Shown here: positions 1 through 4,027 of the stretch, piece by piece
Layout: every line of letters starts with the position of its first letter
Numbering within the stretch: position 1 is the stretch's first letter
Source of the DNA: Microbacteriaceae bacterium
GTDB taxonomy: Bacteria; Actinomycetota; Actinomycetes; Actinomycetales; Microbacteriaceae
Reading direction: 5' to 3'
DNA length: 5,189 nt
Assembly: GCA_022701925.1 (NCBI GenBank)
Contig: JAKONM010000133.1
Location: forward strand, 1-5,189
The notes under the pieces: model-generated
Databases searched by the model: none
What the model was told of the DNA's origin: nothing
What the model saw: only the letters and a program-made list of their open reading frames with translations
Position numbers and translations under genes: made by a program

Positions 1-515
1 CGGACCCCGCCGACCGCGTCGACCCGGTGGCGCACACCGGCGTCGTGCGGCTGGGCAGCCGGGTGCGCACCGGCTTCTTCGACCAGAAGCACGCCCACCC
101 GGAGTTCGCGGGCCGCACCCTGCTGCAGATCCTGGACGCCGGCGGGCCGGAGCGGGCCGGCCTGGACCGGGGCGGCGCCAGCTCGGTGCTGGGCCGCTAC
201 GGGCTGGTGCAGAGCGCCGAGCAGCGCTTCGAGAGCCTCTCCGGAGGGCAGCAGGCCCGCTTCCAGATCCTGCTGCTCGAGCTGGAGGGGGCGACGCTGC
301 TGCTGCTCGACGAGCCGACGGACAACCTGGACTTCGAGTCGGCGGAGGCGCTGGAGCAGGCGCTGGACCGCTTCGAGGGCGCGGTGCTGGCGGTGACCCA
401 CGACCGCTGGTTCGCGCGCCGCTTCGACCGCTTCCTGGTGTTCGACGAGGACGGCCGGGTGCGCGAGTCGGACGAGCCCGCGTGGGACGTGGGGCACGTG
501 CGCCGCGCACGCTGA
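1..515 (+). CDS. ABC-F family ATP-binding protein, C-terminal fragment (5' end outside window)
   Basis: The reading frame is open from base 3 to the TGA at 513-515, giving 170 residues with no start codon in the window. It is most of the second nucleotide-binding domain of an ABC-F ATPase. Visible motifs, in fragment numbering, are the Q-loop FFDQ (Gln28), signature LSGGQ (79-83), Walker B LLLLDE (99-104) followed by PTDNLD, and the switch histidine in THDRWF (His133). Walker A of this domain and the whole first domain lie upstream, so roughly two thirds of a usual protein of about 530 residues is missing. ABC-F proteins have two ATPase domains and no membrane segments. They act in the cytoplasm on ribosomes, some as translation factors and some protecting the ribosome from antibiotics. 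The DNLD form after Walker B, where many ABC-F proteins have NHLD, is one I associate with actinobacterial members. Whether this one is housekeeping or confers resistance cannot be told from this part. Confidence 0.93.
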   Translation, partial: DPADRVDPVAHTGVVRLGSRVRTGFFDQKHAHPEFAGRTLLQILDAGGPERAGLDRGGASSVLGRYGLVQSAEQRFESLSGGQQARFQILLLELEGATLLLLDEPTDNLDFESAEALEQALDRFEGAVLAVTHDRWFARRFDRFLVFDEDGRVRESDEPAWDVGHVRRAR

Positions 516-537
516 GGCCCCGGGTCCGAGCGCCGAA

Positions 538-579
538 GAAGGGCCTGCGCACCGGATCGCACCGGGACGCAGGCCCTTC
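538..579. terminator. Bidirectional hairpin terminator between convergent genes
   Basis: A perfect 12-bp inverted repeat, GAAGGGCCTGCG (538-549) and CGCAGGCCCTTC (568-579), encloses an 18-base loop. The loop can form a further 4-bp CCGG/CCGG stem (552-555 with 562-565). It begins 23 bases after the ABC-F stop and ends 12 bases before the stop of the oppositely oriented gene, so it can serve both transcripts. Neither side has a long T-run. The - strand exit (TTCTTC) is slightly more T-rich than the + strand exit. Termination is inferred from structure and position. Confidence 0.8.
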
Positions 580-591
580 CGGGCGTTCAGA

Positions 592-3303
592 TCAGGGCTT
601 GGCGTTCTTGACCGTCAGCCTGCCCGCGCGCTTCGCGGTCGCGCCGTGCACGGTCAGCTTGCTGGTGCCCTTGCCGGCCTTCGACTGCGGGAAGGTGAAG
701 ATGCCGAACGTGGAAGCCTTCCCGCGGGCGATCACCTTCGAGCCGTCCTTGATGACGACCTTCTCACCGACGGCCAGCTTCTCCACGGCGACGAGCTTCG
801 TGCCGTTGAACGAGACAGAGTGCACCTTGAGCGTCTTCTTCGCCGAGAGCGACGCGACGGTGATGACGGTCGCGGCCCGCTTGGACGGGTCCGTCACCTT
901 GCGCGAGCCGGAGACGACGATCGTGTGGACCTTGTCCTTCGCCGCCTTCTTGAGGTGGACGGACACGGCCACGGAGCCGGCCTTCTTCGTGGTGCCGTGC
1001 GCCACGGTCTTGCCGTCCACGCGCACCGTCCAGCGCTCGCCCTTCTTGAAGCCGGACACCTTCACCGGGACGGTCTTGGCGCCGACGACGGTCGGAGCGA
1101 CCGGCTTGGCCTTGATCAGCTCGATCGCCTTCGCGACCTTGATCACGACGACGGCGTCGGTCGACCCCGCGCTGTTGGTCGCCCGCAGGAGCACCGTGAA
1201 GGTGCCCGACTCGACCGCCGCACCGCTGATGACACCGGTCTTGGCGTCGAGCGTGACGCCCTTCGGCAGCGAACCGCCGATCACCTTGTAGGTCACGGGC
1301 AGGGCGCTGTCCGCCGTGACCGCCAGCGTCACCTGGTGACCGAACTGCACGGAGGCCGGCGGCGCGGACCCGAGCACCGGCGCGGACGAGACGGTCACAG
1401 CCGCGCCGATCACGAGGGCGAACGCGCGGTCGGTGGAGCCGAAGCGGGTGGTGGCGCGAACGGTGAAGGACGACGAGACGGCGGCGGTCGGGGTGCCCGA
1501 GATGAAGCCGGACTCGCTCAGGCTCAGACCGGCGGGCAGGGCACCGGACACGACCGAGAACGAGGCGCGGTCGGCGCCGCCCACGGTCAGCTGCGACGAG
1601 TAGTGGTCGCCCGCGGTGCCGGCCGGGAGACCCGCGCTCGCGAACACGGGCGCGCCGCCGACGGTCAGGTGGAAGGTGATCAGGTTCTCGCCGACGCCCG
1701 TGACGTCGAACACGACGTCGCCGTCGAACGCCGCGGTCGGGGTGCCGGTGATCCGGCCCGTGGTGCTGTCGATGCTCAGCCCGGCGGGCAGCACGGATCC
1801 CTGGTCGGAGGAGCTCTGCGGCCCCGCGAGGCGGTAGGAGGTGATGCCGTCGCCCGAGACCGGCAGCGCCTGGTCGTAGGCGCGGCCGACGACGCCGTCT
1901 GCGAGATCGTTCTGCGTCGCGGCCGGGGTGCGCCCGTACTGCGCGTAGAGCGTCACCGGAAGGGCCGCGCCGTCCGTGCTGATGCCGACGGCGGTGAGGT
2001 CGTCGGTGGAGTCGTAGGTCTGCGGGACGACCGTGCCCGAGCCGTCCGCCTGCGTCGTCCACTTCCAGAAGAGGGTGTCGTCGGACGGGGCGGTGACGCC
2101 GCCGTAGAAGGGCACGAGGCCGGAGACGGACGCGGAGAACAGGTGCGCCTGCGTCGCTCCCGCGATCGTGCCGCCGTTCGGCACCACGGTGAGGTCGTAG
2201 TTGTAGCCGGTGACACGGACGTGCGGGTCGTTGACGAAGTCGGCGGGGTCGACGAGACCGTCGTTGTCGAACCCGTCGATCTCGCCGAGGTTCTCGACCG
2301 TCCCCTCACCAGCGATGGCGTCCGCCGAGCTGTAGCGCGCATCGATGGTGATCCTGCCGCGATTGCTCACCACAGCGCCGGACCGGAGTACGAGCGGCGA
2401 GGAGTTCGACGTGGTGAGAGTGCTGTTCTCGTCGATCCGCAGCGCGCCCGAGACGGCCGCCTCCTGACCGGCACCGATGGAGCTGGCGGGCAGCACGGCG
2501 GTCCCCAGAGGGGCGCCCTGGCCGGCGTCCACGCTGGCACCCGCCTCGAGGTGGACACCGGCTCCATCGCCTCCCGACCCGCCGCCGATCCCGGCAGCAC
2601 CGGTCCCGCCGATGGCCCTCACCGACGCGTCGCCGACCGTCACGTCCAGACCGGGCTGTCCGGCCGACCCGCCGATCCCCGCGCCACCGCCGTCCACGGC
2701 GGCACCGCTGCCGCCGCCAGAGGCGGTGCGGTCCCCACCATGGGCGAAGACCGTCGCACCGTCGTCGGCGATGAAGGTCGCATTCCCGGAGGTCGATCCG
2801 ATGCCTGCGCCGCCGTCGGCACCGGTCGCGAAGATCGACGCGCCGGAAACGTGCAGGGTGGCACCGTCCCCGAGCTGCACGCCGGGCGTGGCGACGGATG
2901 CGTAGTGGTCCGCGTTGAAGTACACCGACCCGCGGTCGGTGGAGCCGTCGGTGGGGGACGAATCGATGACCGTGAACTCGACGCCGTCGCCGATGGTCGT
3001 CTGATCGAGGTTGACGCTCTGCTGCCCGTTGAGGTCGAGGGTCTTCGACGTGGTGACCTCCTCGGCGCCGGTGCTGGGCTTGTCGCGGTCGTCGAAGTCC
3101 GTGGCGAGGGTGATGAGCGCGTCCGTGCCGCGGAGCGCTGCATCGAGCTCGGCGAACGTGTGCACCTCGGTCGACGGCGCGGCGAAGGCGGGGGTGGACG
3201 CCACGGCGCCGGCCACGAGGGCGGTCGTCAGCGCGAGCCCTCCCAGCGCGAGGCGGCGACGGGCGGTCAGGCGGCAGGGCGCCTGGGCAGAGCTGTGGAA
3301 CAC
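592..3303 (-). CDS. Secreted multi-domain surface protein: glycine-rich solenoid, three putative-Ig repeats, lysine-rich C-terminus
   Basis: This gene encodes 903 residues. The start is GTG at 3303: GAGGAG lies 4 bases upstream and a signal peptide follows at once. The frame continues upstream to 3852, but only antisense to the neighbouring gene. Residues 1-41 are a signal peptide with arginines (ARRR), a hydrophobic core and an AFA|A cleavage site; the RRRLAL stretch is only weakly Tat-like. Residues 46-115 (TFAELDAAL, then TLDLNGQ) resemble the opening of beta-helix surface proteins. Residues 160-285 are glycine-rich with GAGIG motifs. Residues 398-456 (FWKWTTQADGSGT, then VTLYAQY) resemble a Listeria/Bacteroides-type repeat. 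Three He_PIG-like domains occupy about 462-723. Residues 724-903 are lysine-rich and contain two related modules. There is no LPXTG, SLH domain or C-terminal membrane anchor, so attachment may be ionic or the protein may be released. No enzymatic motif is visible. An adhesin or cell-wall-associated role is inference only. It is a single-gene unit, convergent with the ABC-F gene and divergent from the DksA-like gene. Confidence 0.9.
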   Translation of the reverse strand: MFHSSAQAPCRLTARRRLALGGLALTTALVAGAVASTPAFAAPSTEVHTFAELDAALRGTDALITLATDFDDRDKPSTGAEEVTTSKTLDLNGQQSVNLDQTTIGDGVEFTVIDSSPTDGSTDRGSVYFNADHYASVATPGVQLGDGATLHVSGASIFATGADGGAGIGSTSGNATFIADDGATVFAHGGDRTASGGGSGAAVDGGGAGIGGSAGQPGLDVTVGDASVRAIGGTGAAGIGGGSGGDGAGVHLEAGASVDAGQGAPLGTAVLPASSIGAGQEAAVSGALRIDENSTLTTSNSSPLVLRSGAVVSNRGRITIDARYSSADAIAGEGTVENLGEIDGFDNDGLVDPADFVNDPHVRVTGYNYDLTVVPNGGTIAGATQAHLFSASVSGLVPFYGGVTAPSDDTLFWKWTTQADGSGTVVPQTYDSTDDLTAVGISTDGAALPVTLYAQYGRTPAATQNDLADGVVGRAYDQALPVSGDGITSYRLAGPQSSSDQGSVLPAGLSIDSTTGRITGTPTAAFDGDVVFDVTGVGENLITFHLTVGGAPVFASAGLPAGTAGDHYSSQLTVGGADRASFSVVSGALPAGLSLSESGFISGTPTAAVSSSFTVRATTRFGSTDRAFALVIGAAVTVSSAPVLGSAPPASVQFGHQVTLAVTADSALPVTYKVIGGSLPKGVTLDAKTGVISGAAVESGTFTVLLRATNSAGSTDAVVVIKVAKAIELIKAKPVAPTVVGAKTVPVKVSGFKKGERWTVRVDGKTVAHGTTKKAGSVAVSVHLKKAAKDKVHTIVVSGSRKVTDPSKRAATVITVASLSAKKTLKVHSVSFNGTKLVAVEKLAVGEKVVIKDGSKVIARGKASTFGIFTFPQSKAGKGTSKLTVHGATAKRAGRLTVKNAKP
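595..1107 (-). repeat. Duplicated lysine-rich C-terminal module
   Basis: Residues 733-816 and 817-903 appear to be two diverged copies of one beta-rich module. Module 1 has VKVSGFKKGERWTVRVDGKTVAHG, ending near TIVVSG and RAATVITV. Module 2 has LVAVEKLAVGEKVVIKDGSKVIARG, ending near KLTVHG and RAGRLTV. Shared positions include the G-E before a strand, the D-G-x-x-V-A-x/x-R-G turn and the final R-A plus TV strand. I do not recognise the domain family. Confidence 0.6.
1135..1920 (-). repeat. Three tandem putative-Ig (He_PIG-like) domain repeats
   Basis: Domain 1 spans about residues 462-548, domain 2 residues 549-632 and domain 3 residues 638-723. Each has the family core LPxGLxLdxxTGxIsGxPxxx followed by a strand ending xFxVxAT. 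The cores are LPAGLSIDSTTGRITGTPTA (505-524), LPAGLSLSESGFISGTPTA (589-607) and LPKGVTLDAKTGVISGAAVE (679-698). Domains 1 and 2 are closest: at DNA level they share 14 identical bases (1484-1497 and 1733-1746) and 17 of 18 bases (1522-1539 and 1774-1791). Such domains are usually spacers or binding modules in secreted bacterial proteins. Confidence 0.8.
2449..2817 (-). repeat. Glycine-rich GAGIG repeats, probable beta-solenoid segment
   Basis: Residues 163-285 of the surface protein carry GGAGIG at 164-169 and 206-211, GAAGIG at 235-240 and a degenerate SSIGAG at 274-279. The stretches between them alternate short beta-strand-like runs (ATFIADDGATVFAHGG, VTVGDASVRAIGG, VHLEAGASVDAGQG). This is the look of repeats in Gram-positive cell-surface proteins thought to fold as a parallel beta-helix. 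The rungs are irregular in length, so this is a degenerate array, not an exact DNA repeat. Confidence 0.65.
3181..3303 (-). other. Signal peptide coding region of the surface protein
   Basis: Residues 1-41 have a basic n-region (RLTARRR), a hydrophobic stretch of about 16 residues (LALGGLALTTALVAGA) and an Ala-Phe-Ala cleavage motif before Ala42-Pro43. This supports export and decides the GTG start at 3303. There is no lipobox cysteine at the cleavage site. Confidence 0.88.
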
Positions 3304-3471
3304 GGGTCTCCTCGACCGAGCGCTGAAGAAGGGGGATGCGCTCGTCCTGGAACCTATGAGCGGCTCGAGATTCGAGCGGAACGGCACTTCGCGCTGCTCT
3401 GAAGCGGTTCCACCCCCAGTCCGAGGGCCCTGCGCGCGGTCCAGGGGGCTCCGCGCGGCGAGGATGACCTC
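3304..3471. promoter_or_regulatory. Divergent promoter and leader region
   Basis: These 168 bases separate the starts of the surface protein (- strand) and the DksA-like gene (+ strand), so promoters for both should lie here. For the - strand gene the best -10 candidate is TAGGTT (reading from about 3356 down to 3351), which fits the loose TAnnnT pattern; no convincing -35 accompanies it. Possible operator-like elements are the inverted repeat CTCGA-GAT-TCGAG (3364-3376) and the 7-bp pair TGGAACC (3348-3354) and GGTTCCA (3406-3412). No clear consensus promoter is visible for the + strand gene. Exact boxes are uncertain. Confidence 0.5.
3308..3313 (-). promoter_or_regulatory. Ribosome binding site of the surface protein
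   Basis: GAGGAG on the - strand lies 4 bases before the GTG at 3303 and fixes that start. A weak 4-bp stem, GGTC/GACC (3314-3317 with 3305-3308), would place GAGGA in its five-base loop, so the site stays exposed. Confidence 0.75.
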
Positions 3472-3473
3472 GT
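3459..3473 (+). promoter_or_regulatory. Ribosome binding site of the DksA-like gene, inside a hairpin
   Basis: GAGGA (3460-3464) lies 7 bases before the GTG at 3472 and is a good Shine-Dalgarno match. The same bases form a perfect inverted repeat, CGAGG-ATGA-CCTCG (3459-3463 with 3468-3472), which a G-U pair can extend (3458 with 3473). The hairpin pairs the binding site and the first base of the start codon. It could reduce translation until opened; that effect is inferred. Confidence 0.6.
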
Positions 3474-3858
3474 GCTGAAGCCGGACGAGCCCGCTTCCGA
3501 TGCGGACCTCGCGATGGCCGAGCAAGCAGCGTCCGCCCGGGAGCGCGTCGAGGCGCTGCGGGCGGAGGCGGAGGAGGACGCCGCGCAGCTGACCGGACGC
3601 ATCGCGGACATCACCGCGGCCAGGGCGGGCGACAACAGCGACGACGAGCACGACCCCGAGGGGGCGACGCTGGCCTTCGAGCGGTCGCAGGCCGACGCGC
3701 TGCGGGCCTCCGCCCTCGCCCGGCTCGCGGCCGCGGACGCGGCGCTGGCCCGGATCGCCGCGGGCGCCTACGGCCGCTGCGCGGTCTGCGGCGAGGCGAT
3801 CGCGCCCGCGCGGCTGGCCGCCCGCCCGCTGACCGACCGCTGCATCCGCCACGCCTGA
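3472..3858 (+). CDS. TraR/DksA family zinc-finger protein
   Basis: This gene encodes 128 residues and starts at GTG, supported by GAGGA 7 bases upstream. The first two thirds is alanine-, glutamate- and arginine-rich and predicted helical, probably two helices of a coiled coil (about 11-50 and 64-97) joined by the acidic turn DDEHDPEGAT (57-66). The C-terminus is a zinc finger, YGRCAVCGEAI then TDRCIRHA, with ligands Cys103, Cys106, Cys124 and, where the family usually has a fourth cysteine, His127. DksA and TraR of Enterobacteria reach into the RNA polymerase secondary channel and alter initiation, DksA together with ppGpp. Actinobacterial relatives such as this are much less understood, so a polymerase-binding regulatory role is by family only. 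It is cytoplasmic, with no signal or membrane segment. It stands alone: divergent from the surface protein gene and 169 bases from the sulfatase gene. Family assignment is confident; function is not. Confidence 0.9.
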   Translation: MLKPDEPASDADLAMAEQAASARERVEALRAEAEEDAAQLTGRIADITAARAGDNSDDEHDPEGATLAFERSQADALRASALARLAAADAALARIAAGAYGRCAVCGEAIAPARLAARPLTDRCIRHA

Positions 3859-3879
3859 CCCTCCCCTCCCCTACCTCCC
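3859..3879 (-). other. Potential G-quadruplex (C-tract on the + strand)
   Basis: Directly after the DksA-like stop codon the + strand has CCC-T-CCCC-T-CCCC-TACCT-CCC. The complementary strand therefore has four G-tracts of three or four with loops of 5, 1 and 1 bases, which satisfies the usual quadruplex pattern. In transcription from the DksA-like gene the G-rich strand is the template. It could slow polymerase there, but folding is predicted, not shown. Confidence 0.6.
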
Positions 3880-3888
3880 TGTGTGCGG

Positions 3889-3917
3889 TTGACGCGTGCA
3901 TCTGCGGCCCGTCGACC
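3889..3917 (+). promoter_or_regulatory. Tentative promoter for the sulfatase gene
   Basis: TTGACG (3889-3894) matches five of six bases of the -35 consensus. With a 17-base spacer the -10 would be TCGACC (3912-3917), which is a poor match. If used, transcription would begin near 3925, about 100 bases before the sulfatase start, and the inverted repeat beginning at 3895 would cover the spacer and -10. Only the -35 resemblance and position support this. Confidence 0.25.
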
Positions 3918-3950
3918 GACCGCAGATGCGCGGGGGAACCGCAGATGCGG
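3895..3950. repeat. Three copies of a near-palindromic 12-mer, two forming a long hairpin
   Basis: The motif CCGCAGATGCGG occurs complete at 3939-3950, as CCGCAGATGCGC at 3920-3931, and inverted as GTGCATCTGCGG at 3896-3907. Each is itself a partial palindrome (CCGCA-GA-TGCGG). The first two copies form a 13-bp stem with one G-T wobble (3895-3907 with 3920-3932) around a 12-base loop. Copy centres are 24 and 19 bases apart. It could be an operator array for the sulfatase gene, a REP-like intergenic repeat or, lacking a T-run, a weak terminator for the DksA-like gene. Confidence 0.7.
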
Positions 3951-3991
3951 CCGTGGACGGAGGGAGGCGCGACGACACCCGGACCGGCCGC

Positions 3992-4003
3992 GCGGCGCGC
4001 CGC
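3992..4003. repeat. Perfect 12-bp palindrome upstream of the sulfatase gene
   Basis: GCGGCGCGCCGC is an exact palindrome ending 24 bases before the sulfatase ATG. It may be an operator half-site pair, a leader hairpin, or just GC-rich chance. Confidence 0.35.
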
Positions 4004-4027
4004 CCGGCGGTGGGGCAGGCTGTGCGG

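Noticed and set aside
1615..1629. LPAGT at residues 559-563 of the surface protein as a sortase signal
   Set aside because: The order is LPxGT, not LPxTG, it is internal, and no hydrophobic segment or basic tail follows.
2449..2817. Glycine-rich coding repeats as a PE_PGRS-type protein
   Set aside because: There is no PE domain, the repeats are GAGIG type with beta-strand spacers, and a standard signal peptide is present.
646..3402. A very long + strand open frame opposite the surface protein gene
   Set aside because: Its translation is an Arg/Gly/Asp-rich string without domains, typical of the complementary strand of GC-rich genes. The - strand frame has a signal peptide, binding site and recognisable domains.
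3378..3409. GGAAC then GGTT as an ECF sigma factor promoter
   Set aside because: The spacing is about 22-23 bases on either strand, too long for the usual 16-17 of such promoters.
3304..3852. Upstream extension of the surface protein frame
   Set aside because: It runs antisense through the DksA-like gene, precedes a clear signal peptide and lacks protein-like composition. The GTG at 3303 has a good ribosome binding site.
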